DNA of 64,000 nucleotides from Zancudomyces culisetae (GCA_001969505.1 LSSK01000136.1:1-64000), one strand, 5' to 3'. Shown: positions 53,901 to 64,000, counted from the first letter of the stretch. Notes: generated from the letters alone by a model not told the origin. Numbers and translations are program-made.

Positions 53901-56900
53901 TATACAATACAATGGTTCCATTAACGGCAAACTAGGCTGTAATTCTTTTAACTCACAGCTGTTTAAGTCAGCTATCGAGTCCGACTTTAAAATAAATATA
54001 GGCGTTTTGGTCGCATCAATTTTTGCAAACGAGTTGCGTTTTATAATGAAGTGGTTGCCTTTGTGGATAAATGGAATGAATATAGTTAGTAAGGGCAATG
54101 CGAACGGTACAATGTTCAACTCTACCTCTAGAACTAGCTTATCTTATGAGAAAGCGAAAGGCTTGAACGGCAGAAATAGCAGAGCAAATACAGCTTCTTA
54201 TTCTTTTTTCAATGATAACAAGGATATCGACATCAAAGGTGCTGAAAAGACGAATCGTGGGATGGACTTCACTTTGAAAATCGACACTGTGCTTGATGAG
54301 GTAAGGGCTTCGGTTTCAGCCAGCGATTGTGAAAATCCAGTTATCGATCAGGTAGAACATGGGGTTAATGTGTGTTTGCGTAAAGCTAATCTAGTTTTTA
54401 GAAAAGAAAAAAAGAAATTGCAAAGTAATACAAATCTAAAGGTTGGATTCTCTCAGTTTTTGATGAATACTTTTGCTTGTACCCCGCGTATGAATAAAAA
54501 TGGTGGTGGCGAATTTTCTGACTTTACAGAATTCGCTGCAAAGGATGTACATTTTCCAGAACAAATATTATTTTTGACTCAATTCAGTGGAAGTGTGTCT
54601 TGGAAAGTTAAAAACAACACAAAAAATGATTCTACAAAAAGAGTTGGAAACTTTGAAGCAGATACCTTTCAAATAAGAATCTCAACGGTGAGTTTGTATA
54701 GGTTGATGTTGGTAATGACCCACATTGGAATTAGTGGGAGGCTCTCTCGCTTTTCCGAGAGGTTTTTTGGTAAGGCAGAGAAGAAAAACACAAAAGAAAA
54801 ATTATCCAAGATGAAGATGTCGTTCAAGTTCAATGAATTTGTGCTTGTGTGCGAGTTTTCGCAACCAAAATCACATGAATCTAGTACCAGAAAGCTAATC
54901 AATTCAAGAAAGTCAGGAAGCAATATGTTTTTGAGGTTAAGTGCACCAAACGTATTGATGAACATTTGTGTGGATAAGTCTCGACCAAATGTAGCTACTA
55001 GGATATCGTTGAAAGCGCCATGCGTCGGGATACTTGGCACGGATGGGGAGGTGTCACCATTGTTTATGCTTTCAAATCCAATACTGAATCTCATTTTTCC
55101 AAGCGCCATGTACAAGATGAATAAGCAAAAAAAACTGGGAATCAGGCCAAACAAAACAGATACGATAATAGAACTCAGGTTTGACGAAGGGAGTATAAAT
55201 GTGGGACATAGGTATTACATGTCAAGTACTATCGATTCGTTAAAGCTGCTACAAAAGAGTTTTAAGCAGCTTTTTTCTAAATATAAGTTATGCCTGCAAA
55301 CCGTATCAAGTGCGATGGATGATATAAAAATTGATTTAGAGGGCTTCTTTTACTCGGAAAAATGCTTTATAAAGTTGATGAATGGGCTTACCGCCATTTC
55401 AAATATTGGAATACCAGAATACAGAGGTAAATCATCAGCAGCAAAACTAGTGCTTAAATCGCTTCGGGAACCGGATGATCTACCGACATTTAAAATTAAT
55501 GGTAAGTTGCTGTCGTTGATAATTCAGGACGATCCGTTTGAAACTGCGATTCAACGAATAATGCGTGTTGGTAGAATTGAACAGGCAGGTAGGCAGTCAA
55601 GGATACAGGCCTTCCAGAAAAAAATGGCGAATAGTGTGACTTTGAATAAAAATATGACCTCGTTTGAATCAGCCCATTCAACAGTGGATCCTAAGGCAGG
55701 TGGTGGTGCCAATGATGTTTCTAGCGGTACAGAGCATCGTAGAGCTCGTGTTCGTACTGAGTTTAGAAACTCAGTCTCTGGATTGAGTAGTTTCAAGCAC
55801 CAGGAGGTTCATCATCTACATGGTGACCCTAAATCCAAAAAAAAATCTGCCACAGATTATAAAAATAAGGTGTTTGGAGAGTCATCGTCCTTTAGTCAAA
55901 TTGGCGGCTATGGCGGTAGGGATTCTCTGAAACTCAATCGAGTTGATTTTAAAAAAAGTATCACTGATATACATATGACGCCTTTGCGACCGCAGTCTAC
56001 ATCTATACCCGAAGGAAAAGATAAGTTGAGTGGTGAAAACACTTCTTCCAATAACAATTCACAGGAAGAGAATCTTTTATATAGCGCAATGCAAAAACTT
56101 TTGGAGTATGAGTCTAGCAATTGGATAAATGCCATAAGAAACTATATGATTAAGCCCAACCCCCGGAATACGGATGATCACTCGCGTAACAGCTCTTTTA
56201 GTTGTTTTTCTGGTGTTTCAACCCACTGGTCAAATCCACGGTTGTCTAAATTCAAGGGTTCTTACAAATTCCCTACCGATAAATGTTTCGATTTAAAGGA
56301 GCATAGTTATAATAATAATGAAGCATGTTCTGATACTGAGTTGCCGATGGATAACTATGAAATCATCAATGAAGTGAGCTATCCAGATCTCCCGGCGTTT
56401 TATGAGAGGCAACTATACCGCATTACCGAAATTGAAACGATTAAAATGAGCATGTACGAGTCACAAGAAAAAGAGCCCGAAAAACCTCCTTATAAATATC
56501 ACGAGATTGATTGGAAACATCCTGTGGTTCCTATGTGTGTTATCTCACTCAGAGCATTCTGCATAGAACTTGAAACTCCAACAGAGCTCTTGAGCTTTGA
56601 GCAGATCGAGCAATACTTGAGGAGTATAGATCCAGAAGTACCACCAAATCAGTTGTGGTCAACGCTAATCCCCCTCAGGATGAAACTTAAAACCGGAGAA
56701 ATCAAAGTTCAAATGAGAGACATTTCAATACCACTATTTCTAATACCAGACCCATTTTTTTCTGAGGATCAAGCCGAAATAGAAAATAGGCAAAAGCAGA
56801 GTTATAGAAACTTTAGATGTGGTTTGAAGGTCGAGGGGTGTTTTATATTTTCTGAGCAACGAGCCCTGGAGAAATCCCTGAGACTTTCGAGCTTTACAGT

Positions 56901-59900
56901 GGATAAAATTCCAGCGCCACACCTTTCAACGGAAACTTTGAACGATTTGTCCAGCGTAGGCGAGTACTCGGATACAGAGAAAACAGTCTTGCTGCCGTGG
57001 TTTGTGTCAAAGAGCTTTATGTTTCCAAGAATTCATTCTAGGCTATCTTTTATTATCTATACAGCTGCTACAGATAAAAGCGCGGCTGCAAATGATATTA
57101 TTAGATCTGGAAACCTGGATGGACACTCACAGTCCGAGTTTACGCGAGAATTGTTGACTAGCTTGATTAATCTCCGTCGGTTTCCAACGTCTTCGCCCAT
57201 AGTATGCTGGGGTCAAAGGGTACAGCCAACTATAGTATCATTTTCACAAAGGTTTGAAAGCTTATCTTCTTCCTCAGGTGAACCTAGTCCGCATATAGGC
57301 TGGTGGGATAAGCTTCGTTCTCGTGCCAAGATACAACTTCGCGCATTATTGGTGGATGTTGACTTGGATGAACTTGCTACATCAGACTCGTTTAGACTTT
57401 CCAACGAATATAAAATTGGTCGCCGTGGTAGGAACAGGCCGGTGGAGCACACTAGCGAGTTACTGTTTTATACGCCCGGCGGCAGAGATCCGCATAATTA
57501 TGCGGTCGAAAATAGGGGATATCTATTTAGTTTTCGTGGGGGGGTCAGGCTGTCGATAGGTGAGGGTGATTTAGAAACATCTGGCGTATGTAAAATATTT
57601 AAGAAAAATATAGTAATCAATCAAGGCAATGGCTCAAGGAGTGAAGTTGGTATAGCTGCGAAGATGAGCGAGAATATTCGAATCAAGTGCAGGACATTCT
57701 TGTGCGGAGTCCCCGGAATCGAGGAGGAAATGAGGAACGCAGAGCTTGTTTTAAAATCTGCGGTCATGTACAACCCAGGTTACAAACACCGAGATTATTC
57801 GTTGAAAGCCGACCAGGAAATGTTTCAAAATTTAAGGCACCAGATGCTCGCTGCGTCAAAAATCTTTATTGGGCGTTTTGGAAGACTTTCTTCAAACAAC
57901 TATATGTTTTTAAAAGTATTAGGCGAGCTAAATAGCGGTGTTAGAATATCACTTGGTACATCATTTGAAATTCAAGAACGAATCCATCTAAATACATTCA
58001 TTGGTAAGGATGAATGTCAAAATTCGCAATCTTTGGAAAACGGCACTGAAAATGAGTATAAGAGCTATATTTCCAAGTGGGAAATTCTTCCACATGCCCC
58101 AGAGAATATTCCAAGTGCCTTAAAAGATGTGTATGATGCTTATTCGGGCTTTAGATCGAGTGGGATTGACCTAGGAATCAGTATTTTAAGTCCATTTGAA
58201 GCCGAGTCAGCGCCATCAACTAATCCTGCAGTGGTTCCCACTTCCACACATACTGAGGCACCACAAGAAGTTCGTGAATTTGAGTGTAACGACTCTGAGC
58301 ATATAGGGGTGAATACCTCTGAAATTAAGAATGACTGGATCCATGACTTTAGCAATTTTACTACAACCAGCCAAAGCAAAGGAATAAAGACACTAGCTTC
58401 TGCTGATAATGAAATACAACCGAGCCCAGTATTACCTTATGACGATGAAAATGAGAGCTACCGTGGGTATAGCGCTGAACGGCACATTCCCCAAAGGTCT
58501 GCTAAAACCGCAACAAAAATGGCGTCCGTTGGGCCCAGTTTTGGTGGCAGAGCGAAACGCAGCGGCAGTAGAGACGGTCCAGGTGATCCGGATTATACTA
58601 AGCGTAATATGGCACCGAACCCTAGAGATTCACATGTTTATGACGCGACGGTTGGTGATGACAGGGAGGAAACGGACAGCGAGTATTTTATGTCTATGGA
58701 TAGTAAAGATCGAGACATTTTTACACCTGGGCCGATCAAAACTTTTGCGTTCCTACAGAGCACTAGGAGTATCACAAAGCCTAGAAGTCGATGGCATGAC
58801 CGTAGGATTTTTCTTCTTTCGCCTTTGCACAAGTGTGAGTTTGGAGATCATATGGGTACCCAAGATATGTACTTTGGTGCGTTTGTAAAAAGATCCGATA
58901 TGTCAAACGCTTTTAAAGACGAAAGATCCGTAAATATTTCGCTTATTACAAGCAAACATTTTATGAGTTATTTGTCATTATTTGCTTCACGGCTAAATCT
59001 TCCAGTGAAAAAAGGTAGAATGTATCCAGAGCGCTCGACTAAGGACATAAAGTTTGGAAAGGTGTTAAGATCGGTTCGACTCGGAATTGATTTCAGAGAC
59101 TTTGAGCTCTGTCATTCTTTACAAATAAGCCAGGTAAAAGAAATGGGACTTAAAGAGTTTGACGAGTTGAAAATATTTACTAATCCACAGCTCAAGTTGT
59201 CAGAGCTTCTTAAAAACATGACAAACTTAGACGAAATGACAAATTCCCGGTTTTCAGATATCAGTAGTCCATACGAAATCAAGGCATCTAAAGTCGAGGG
59301 GGATATATTTCAGGTAAAGGCTCGGGCCAAATTTTTGCAGGCGTCTCTGCTAGCAGTCCAAAAGCGTGTGAAAACCGTCCTCAATACCAAATCGAGTTCG
59401 TCTAGCTTAAGCTCAATCATCGGAGAAAAAGCCAGCAAGAAAAAAATTATATTTCAATGGGGAATTCCGAGAATTGATGCAGACGTTGACAATATTGACG
59501 TTAGATTGATAAAAATGTCTTATCGACTACCTGTGTTTGTCAATTCTGATAATGGTTTAGAAGCAGATTCAAAATCAGATTACTGGGGAGGAAACATTGT
59601 CAATGGGATACGTTTGACAAAGAGTGCCGAGTCGATTTTTATTGAAAAACCACATCTTGCAAGTTGGATAAACCTCAAAAGTCTACAAGATCCGACACAT
59701 TTCAACTTGAACCATGCCACTTTTTACGATGCTAATGTCTTATGTTTTCTAACTGCCCCACGGCTTGTGTACTTTATTAAAGATGAAGTTGAGAGTCTAG
59801 CCAAAAAAACGGCGGAAAGGTTGGACGCGCAATACGCAAGTCTAAATTTGGCATCAAATGACGTTGAATCCCATCAAGGAAAAATGCGAATGAATAGCGC

Positions 59901-62900
59901 TTCACTTGCCGAAGTTGGTACAGATCTAGATCGCAGTACAAATATAAAGAAATTCACATCATCTCACTCACTCAGCAAGGGTTATTTGCTCAATAACACT
60001 TCAAAAGATAAGGAAGAAACTATACCCACCAACTCGTTGAAAAATTCAGTAATGAAGCAAAAAAACACTTCGCGCACTGAAAGCTCTTTAGATCACCGGA
60101 AAATATTAAGAGATTCCCGGCTAACTCAGGCAATACTTTTATGTAGACGAAAAGAAAGGCTGGGAATGGCAATAGAAATGAATGAGCTGAGGCAAAGAAA
60201 GCTTATGGAGGCGTTTGAATTCGGGGCCGATATTGAGTACGAGGAGTCGACTACTCAAAATGCTTTGGAGATCTATGACCTGTGTTTTAGGCGAAGATTG
60301 ATCAACAGGTGTATGTCGCTACTGGGAATCAGCCCAGAAAAGATAACTTCAGAAAATTTAGTTGACCAAATTAATGACAGTTTAAGCTCAAGCACACCGG
60401 GAATGACACAAGCCAAAGAGGCACGGGAGCTGGAGTCCAAATATCGGCATCGATTTTTGCTTTATTCGGCATACCTAATATGGACATCTCAAATCAGGGA
60501 CATTTCGATGAAACTGTTTTACAATGAAGACACGTGGTTGGCAATGGAGTACTTCATTTCACAAACCGCAGCAAAAGTTGTAAGTGATCTTTCCAACAGA
60601 AACGCGAGTGAAGAAGGCATAAAAGCAGAAACGTTATCGTCATCAAAACCTGGCAAAAATACCGTGCAGAAATCTAGGGACCTTGCGAACCGACACGCCC
60701 GAAGATTTCAAAGCGATTCTTCGTTTCAAAAGCCGAGTGAGCTTAGTGAGCCTGTACAATCGTCGGAAAATACTGGTGCTGATTTTGTGACGGATAGTAA
60801 TACAAAGAATATCGACTCTTCGATATTTGCGGATAACATCGACAAGTTTGTTCCAATATATAACGCGTTGATTGAATTTCTAAACTCGCAACTGTCTTTT
60901 CGAATTGATGAGAGTAGTGTAGATGCTGTAGTTGCTTCTGTTGAAAAGGCACAGTTACATATGATCAAACTATACTCCGATGAAATACTCGGGCGTTCGG
61001 CTTCTTCTCTAGAAACCACAATTACCAGAGATCCTACTCCCTCAATAGATATGGGGGGTTCTGTGTCTGTTTTTGAAGAGTTGGACAAGGACGACAACGA
61101 CAATAGCAAGACCTTTGCTATAGGAAAAGACAGTCGTCGTGAAGCACCAAACATCTACCGGTTAACAGGCTTCAGCTCCTCACGCAATAAAACAAATAAC
61201 CGTATGATAGATACGACAGTTGAAGTAAATTATGAGGAACATCTGGTCAAAACTCGAATGCTTGCAGAGCTAACCAATATGCAAATGTTTTCTGTGAAAA
61301 AGGAAGATTTTGTCAAATGTCCAATATATCTGATTGACTGCAGCTATGGATCTGATGTTGCAGATCTGACGAACACCACGGGCACTCTTTGGCCTGCATG
61401 GGTTCCAATCGAAATTCTCTTGACCCCTGAATTTACACAAACAGAGTTAATAAAAAATTCTGCATCCAAAGATGATAAAACCCACAAAGCCTCGATTCTT
61501 GCTGAGGGAAGAAGACTGCTGAAGCAATATTCTAGATTTCTTGATAGATCCTCAGCCATCATTTTGTATGACAGAGTGAATCCACATAGAATCAAAGATG
61601 TAGATACTGCTGAACACGAGGACGAAGATATTTTGGATCAGCAAAGTGAAAAGGCTACTGCTGAAAGTTCAGACGCCGCCGAACTAGACTGCGTGCAAAG
61701 CGAGGCTTTAGAGAGTATCAATTCCAATTTAGACAAAGTGGACGACTCAGCACCTCTACCTAGCTCTAAGTCATCTAAGAAATCCCTCAAAAGTGGCAAA
61801 AGTAATTCAACAAACAAAAGATCGCCTGCACCTTTACCCAACACCGGCTCGTCTGCAGCAGGCAACAGTAACCGTGGAAAGGCTACGTATGTTGGTGTTT
61901 ATATGTCACACATTAATGTTGCTAGTACTTCAGCACAATATCGACTACTTTTTGACATGATTTCCCAACTATTTGTGTATAATGAGCCAGGAAAAGTGGA
62001 ATATCTTGATGAACTCAACTCTATTATTTTATCGACCGATCTAGCAAGTATCTATAACGCTGGGCCAACAGTGGTTAGATTGCAAGATCAGTTGCGGGTT
62101 AGAAAGAGGCTTATTGAGGAATGGGTTCAAAAACAATGGGAGGATTCCCTACAACATTCGAGTTTTAATGACAATAGTGTGGTTATTGCAAACGGAAAGG
62201 CCAACCAGCTTCATACTGTCGCGCAACTATCACTGGAATCTTTCCAGCATGTTATATCCAATTTAGATAAGGCGCGTTCCGTTTTGATCCTGAGTAGACA
62301 GATAAACGTTCTAGAGCATCAGCTCAGAATAACTATGGATTTGGTAAGTGCCGCTCAGAAAAAGATATCAATGCTTGCTCGTTCATCCACACGCCATTTG
62401 TCTGGGTTGACGCCGGGTTCAAACTCTAGTTCTCAGATTATCCGACCAGATTCCCAAATTTCGGATAGAAACGAACTTGCAAATGAACTTGCCTCTTATA
62501 CTCTTTCAGAGCAAAATAAACCACCCATGCTATCTAAAACACAGGCTAATAGCAGAGCTAATACCTTTACTTCAGGCAATGATACATCTTTACCAGCGGA
62601 TTATGATGAAAGTATTGATGATATCCCTGGGGATCAAAATAAGGAATATGGGACAAAGAAATCAAAATACGACTGGTCTTTTTGGAAATCACTATCCAGG
62701 CGCAAATCGCAGGATAGGCTTAGACGAGCTGATACTGCAAGCGACGGCAATCGGCTTTTTAACCATAGGAGTATTTCTGATGACCATTTAGGAACCAAAT
62801 CTACCAGATCGCATCAAGATCCCTTGCCGACACCCCCAAAATCCATTGCGCGGTATATAACTGCAAACTTTTCTTATGTCAACTGGCGAATGTTGGACGA

Positions 62901-64000
62901 TGATAGTAACTCTATTTGCGATCTTAAACTACGCAATCTTGGTGCTGTTATAGAAACTACTACGAGCCAGTCGAACGACATTGTGTTTGAAATTGATCTT
63001 GTGGTCGCCCTTTCACGGGTTCCTGATTCAAAATTTCCCGAAATGATTATGCCCTTTGCAGCAAATATGAAAGAGCCTATAGATTTTTCAAAGAACAAGA
63101 TGTTAAGAGTTGTTTATTCACAACTAGCACCAGTAGGGGGCATCAACATTGTTGAGAACTTGGAAATCGACATGTCACCCATCAGAATTCAACTTTCGTA
63201 TGACATTGGATCAATGATGATAGAGTATTTCTTTCCCAAACATGAGGCAAAGTACACAAACACGGCGAAAAGTCAGCAAACTAGCACCAAAAACACTGCA
63301 GAATCCAAATCTACTGGAACTGGCGCCTCTACGCTTGATTCAAGTGCTACATCCATTACTAAAGGTAGGCCCGGTTCTATTCCATTGGGCAAAAAGGGTG
63401 TTTCTGATTTTGATGAGACCCGATCAATAAAATCGTCTACCACTGGTGTTGATGGTGTATCACAGGCTCCTTCCCGTTCTGCAAACCTCGAGAATCACGA
63501 TCAACAACAGCAACAACAACAATCAAAAACTTCTGCTCTTCAGAAACAAAAAAACGAAAACCTATCAATGAAAGATCGAGCCTCAAGCAATTATACTTTT
63601 ATTCATGTCAAGATGCAGGGCCACCCACATATAATTACCTATCGTGGACCCAAGCGCAAAAACATAACCGATTTGACAGATTTTCAATTTAACTCCCCCA
63701 CTATAGAACTTAGAAATGAAGTTTTATCGTATTATGAACTGCTTATGAAGCTAAAAAAGGCATTTATTGGAGCTGCTGTTCAGCATACTGGTGCACTATT
63801 CCGAGAGAAGGTCAAGCAGCTCAGAGGTGCATACCCAAGTAAAAATGAAAAGGACGCTCTTTTCAACAAAAGGCTTGTTGAGCAAATCAACGAAGATGAG
63901 GATAGAGCCAGAAGATCTGCATATTATCCTGGAAATGCTGATACCATGTCCATCAATGAGGAGCCAGGCACTTCAAGTCTGACACAAGAGCGTCCATTAC
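50959..64000 (+). CDS. Bridge-like lipid-transfer protein, BLTP2/Hobbit/Fmp27 family, 3' end outside window
   Basis: These are very large rod-shaped proteins with a hydrophobic groove that carry lipids at ER-plasma-membrane contacts. One uninterrupted frame runs from the ATG at 50959 to the window edge, 4347 complete codons with no intron. The N-terminus has an ER anchor (about 14-36, FIAIVVLAALVIFLLWNISL) and then the first groove segment with YLLKLGLEFTTIQGMTIYGL. Alternating beta-rich blocks and polar inserts follow. The GFWDW-type region WPAWVPIEILL lies near residue 3478. A Gln run follows near 63505, and the conserved C-terminal block FIHVKMQGHPHIITYRG (about 4215) with ELRNEVLSYYELLMKLKKAF shows the end is near. 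Yeast Fmp27 is about 2630 residues and Hobbit about 2300, so this is much longer. Confidence 0.9.
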   Translation, partial: MFEHIYQELIKVPKFIAIVVLAALVIFLLWNISLIFLIKPPFRRYLLKLGLEFTTIQGMTIYGLKFEKKLKNGIVVRFHVEKIGISVFILRRAVDSVSIMKSNLLSKIVNYFQLGNPKSEQKDAKKTGGGENEREPISTGSKAEEQYECGEDIYTRRYSKDRKRIQMFVLNPRVFVFLNEYKGKAEKKKAKTGKKQNQAEFKDKEPSLHDEEIEIETRLLKFAKKATSVLVKVSKVIQLVFPWFEVVVGNLEVVLAHDADMWNLGKGVVLSVLFMRVRDSSSKESIKNQQLLRELTENIAKKAQEGIFKDFVVDGTSQDTETDRPVGGISNPKGNLSSGDSNARVESCVGEDQNFSKDTDAVKIKKDVESKGTHSELTLSIEGISLYTLTDKGKIKVRDHALKHEGFAGNLFHYLSREIGVISNEDKCVVLHTMDQTRLGINLLCSNHWWIKEVVSAVVFKSIRIYGDGIEKLLLEFGHCFVDNISTELNSKALRELLTSMNNEFLKEKDLDATNNRDFDKKNDVSFDLSSRGTENESLSKEDLSSEIFKLNKKNVYLCKIGKLLKRLELSNFCIQFIINEFSLITREGTERNLKKEASYEDVLNLTQRDISCSFSYKKLKEVITVKTEADGITVAPGSKGSTPANESKSKTLPKKCSTNDRSKSTIYTHHGGSGSTFTPAIKCLSEYEKDLKIGVQLDFFIETGPLTIYVMGQGEVSSENGTSGSPRLQNGFVNSGCKVGITLPIRIDTSSNEQLTSKPVISARIGDSSLAVDVHFVSACLNALNMCKGYLALLKNEMEFVSKMSHANLRNRFSYLYQNLYDEDVLAALASTTTQIPTNTTTTKESAIEKGQKERSYKKEAQRWITIKWAISSFFKKINLNVDVNKISAELTPTFTTLQLKDKELKPNFVKIVIPKAYSNAVFYLVNEGSNIKNISCLSFEGRVSGELSPVQISLNGKDCVDVKSNPAHINSRVIVGNNGIQYNGSINGKLGCNSFNSQLFKSAIESDFKINIGVLVASIFANELRFIMKWLPLWINGMNIVSKGNANGTMFNSTSRTSLSYEKAKGLNGRNSRANTASYSFFNDNKDIDIKGAEKTNRGMDFTLKIDTVLDEVRASVSASDCENPVIDQVEHGVNVCLRKANLVFRKEKKKLQSNTNLKVGFSQFLMNTFACTPRMNKNGGGEFSDFTEFAAKDVHFPEQILFLTQFSGSVSWKVKNNTKNDSTKRVGNFEADTFQIRISTVSLYRLMLVMTHIGISGRLSRFSERFFGKAEKKNTKEKLSKMKMSFKFNEFVLVCEFSQPKSHESSTRKLINSRKSGSNMFLRLSAPNVLMNICVDKSRPNVATRISLKAPCVGILGTDGEVSPLFMLSNPILNLIFPSAMYKMNKQKKLGIRPNKTDTIIELRFDEGSINVGHRYYMSSTIDSLKLLQKSFKQLFSKYKLCLQTVSSAMDDIKIDLEGFFYSEKCFIKLMNGLTAISNIGIPEYRGKSSAAKLVLKSLREPDDLPTFKINGKLLSLIIQDDPFETAIQRIMRVGRIEQAGRQSRIQAFQKKMANSVTLNKNMTSFESAHSTVDPKAGGGANDVSSGTEHRRARVRTEFRNSVSGLSSFKHQEVHHLHGDPKSKKKSATDYKNKVFGESSSFSQIGGYGGRDSLKLNRVDFKKSITDIHMTPLRPQSTSIPEGKDKLSGENTSSNNNSQEENLLYSAMQKLLEYESSNWINAIRNYMIKPNPRNTDDHSRNSSFSCFSGVSTHWSNPRLSKFKGSYKFPTDKCFDLKEHSYNNNEACSDTELPMDNYEIINEVSYPDLPAFYERQLYRITEIETIKMSMYESQEKEPEKPPYKYHEIDWKHPVVPMCVISLRAFCIELETPTELLSFEQIEQYLRSIDPEVPPNQLWSTLIPLRMKLKTGEIKVQMRDISIPLFLIPDPFFSEDQAEIENRQKQSYRNFRCGLKVEGCFIFSEQRALEKSLRLSSFTVDKIPAPHLSTETLNDLSSVGEYSDTEKTVLLPWFVSKSFMFPRIHSRLSFIIYTAATDKSAAANDIIRSGNLDGHSQSEFTRELLTSLINLRRFPTSSPIVCWGQRVQPTIVSFSQRFESLSSSSGEPSPHIGWWDKLRSRAKIQLRALLVDVDLDELATSDSFRLSNEYKIGRRGRNRPVEHTSELLFYTPGGRDPHNYAVENRGYLFSFRGGVRLSIGEGDLETSGVCKIFKKNIVINQGNGSRSEVGIAAKMSENIRIKCRTFLCGVPGIEEEMRNAELVLKSAVMYNPGYKHRDYSLKADQEMFQNLRHQMLAASKIFIGRFGRLSSNNYMFLKVLGELNSGVRISLGTSFEIQERIHLNTFIGKDECQNSQSLENGTENEYKSYISKWEILPHAPENIPSALKDVYDAYSGFRSSGIDLGISILSPFEAESAPSTNPAVVPTSTHTEAPQEVREFECNDSEHIGVNTSEIKNDWIHDFSNFTTTSQSKGIKTLASADNEIQPSPVLPYDDENESYRGYSAERHIPQRSAKTATKMASVGPSFGGRAKRSGSRDGPGDPDYTKRNMAPNPRDSHVYDATVGDDREETDSEYFMSMDSKDRDIFTPGPIKTFAFLQSTRSITKPRSRWHDRRIFLLSPLHKCEFGDHMGTQDMYFGAFVKRSDMSNAFKDERSVNISLITSKHFMSYLSLFASRLNLPVKKGRMYPERSTKDIKFGKVLRSVRLGIDFRDFELCHSLQISQVKEMGLKEFDELKIFTNPQLKLSELLKNMTNLDEMTNSRFSDISSPYEIKASKVEGDIFQVKARAKFLQASLLAVQKRVKTVLNTKSSSSSLSSIIGEKASKKKIIFQWGIPRIDADVDNIDVRLIKMSYRLPVFVNSDNGLEADSKSDYWGGNIVNGIRLTKSAESIFIEKPHLASWINLKSLQDPTHFNLNHATFYDANVLCFLTAPRLVYFIKDEVESLAKKTAERLDAQYASLNLASNDVESHQGKMRMNSASLAEVGTDLDRSTNIKKFTSSHSLSKGYLLNNTSKDKEETIPTNSLKNSVMKQKNTSRTESSLDHRKILRDSRLTQAILLCRRKERLGMAIEMNELRQRKLMEAFEFGADIEYEESTTQNALEIYDLCFRRRLINRCMSLLGISPEKITSENLVDQINDSLSSSTPGMTQAKEARELESKYRHRFLLYSAYLIWTSQIRDISMKLFYNEDTWLAMEYFISQTAAKVVSDLSNRNASEEGIKAETLSSSKPGKNTVQKSRDLANRHARRFQSDSSFQKPSELSEPVQSSENTGADFVTDSNTKNIDSSIFADNIDKFVPIYNALIEFLNSQLSFRIDESSVDAVVASVEKAQLHMIKLYSDEILGRSASSLETTITRDPTPSIDMGGSVSVFEELDKDDNDNSKTFAIGKDSRREAPNIYRLTGFSSSRNKTNNRMIDTTVEVNYEEHLVKTRMLAELTNMQMFSVKKEDFVKCPIYLIDCSYGSDVADLTNTTGTLWPAWVPIEILLTPEFTQTELIKNSASKDDKTHKASILAEGRRLLKQYSRFLDRSSAIILYDRVNPHRIKDVDTAEHEDEDILDQQSEKATAESSDAAELDCVQSEALESINSNLDKVDDSAPLPSSKSSKKSLKSGKSNSTNKRSPAPLPNTGSSAAGNSNRGKATYVGVYMSHINVASTSAQYRLLFDMISQLFVYNEPGKVEYLDELNSIILSTDLASIYNAGPTVVRLQDQLRVRKRLIEEWVQKQWEDSLQHSSFNDNSVVIANGKANQLHTVAQLSLESFQHVISNLDKARSVLILSRQINVLEHQLRITMDLVSAAQKKISMLARSSTRHLSGLTPGSNSSSQIIRPDSQISDRNELANELASYTLSEQNKPPMLSKTQANSRANTFTSGNDTSLPADYDESIDDIPGDQNKEYGTKKSKYDWSFWKSLSRRKSQDRLRRADTASDGNRLFNHRSISDDHLGTKSTRSHQDPLPTPPKSIARYITANFSYVNWRMLDDDSNSICDLKLRNLGAVIETTTSQSNDIVFEIDLVVALSRVPDSKFPEMIMPFAANMKEPIDFSKNKMLRVVYSQLAPVGGINIVENLEIDMSPIRIQLSYDIGSMMIEYFFPKHEAKYTNTAKSQQTSTKNTAESKSTGTGASTLDSSATSITKGRPGSIPLGKKGVSDFDETRSIKSSTTGVDGVSQAPSRSANLENHDQQQQQQQSKTSALQKQKNENLSMKDRASSNYTFIHVKMQGHPHIITYRGPKRKNITDLTDFQFNSPTIELRNEVLSYYELLMKLKKAFIGAAVQHTGALFREKVKQLRGAYPSKNEKDALFNKRLVEQINEDEDRARRSAYYPGNADTMSINEEPGTSSLTQERPL
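63505..63530 (+). repeat. CAA/CAG run coding poly-glutamine
   Basis: About eight CAA/CAG codons in a row within the BLTP2-like CDS, in the polar linker just before the conserved C-terminal block. Confidence 0.85.

Overview
The window is AT-rich nuclear DNA from a fungus, most likely an early-diverging (zygomycete-grade) lineage; Kickxellomycotina/Harpellales is only a guess. A KRE2/MNT1-type Golgi mannosyltransferase and a Vtc1 polyphosphate-polymerase subunit point to a fungus. Mios with its complete zinc module, TTC27, taspase, a TRIC-type channel and an EEF1AKMT4/METTL13-like methyltransferase argue against Saccharomycotina. The standard genetic code fits throughout. Introns are short (about 60-270 nt) with GTRNGT-like donors and TAG or CAG acceptors, and several genes can only be read after splicing.

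Left part (1-25.8 kb): KRE2-family mannosyltransferase (-, cut by the window edge), uridine/inosine nucleosidase (+, 5 exons), Vtc1 (+, 2 exons), a small secreted GPI-anchor-like protein with a twin CX3C motif (+), mitochondrial pyruvate carrier MPC2 (-, 3 exons), an Hsp110/Sse1 chaperone (+, with a 13-nt first exon), the GATOR2/SEA subunit Mios (+), taspase-1-like threonine aspartase (+, 7 exons, one GC-AG intron), the ER Hsp110 relative Lhs1/Grp170 (-, ending RDEL), and a small spliced unknown gene (-).

Middle part (27.9-39.7 kb): casein kinase 2 alpha (+, 5 exons), tRNA-Pro(CGG), TTC27/Emw1 TPR protein (+), a long secreted Ser/Thr-rich protein with three tandem-repeat arrays and an assembly gap (-, two exons that look like separate ORFs until joined), and an eEF1A-lysine-methyltransferase-like gene in eight small exons (-).

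Right part (42.1-64 kb): asparagine synthetase (+), TRIC-like cation channel (+), Trf4/Cid14 non-canonical poly(A) polymerase (-), a C9orf78/Tls1-family splicing factor (-), and a very long bridge-like lipid-transfer protein of the BLTP2/Hobbit/Fmp27 family (+), which runs off the right edge after more than 4,340 codons.

There is no operon logic; the genes are independent housekeeping functions. Two loose themes are visible. Hsp70 nucleotide-exchange chaperones occur for both cytosol (Sse1) and ER (Lhs1) within 11 kb. Cell-surface and secretory functions recur (mannosyltransferase, GPI-type protein, mucin-like protein, Lhs1, BLTP2). No CRISPR array, transposon, viral insertion or rRNA was seen. 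Gene-free stretches are AT-rich with microsatellites and a few exon-like fragments that are flagged but not resolved.
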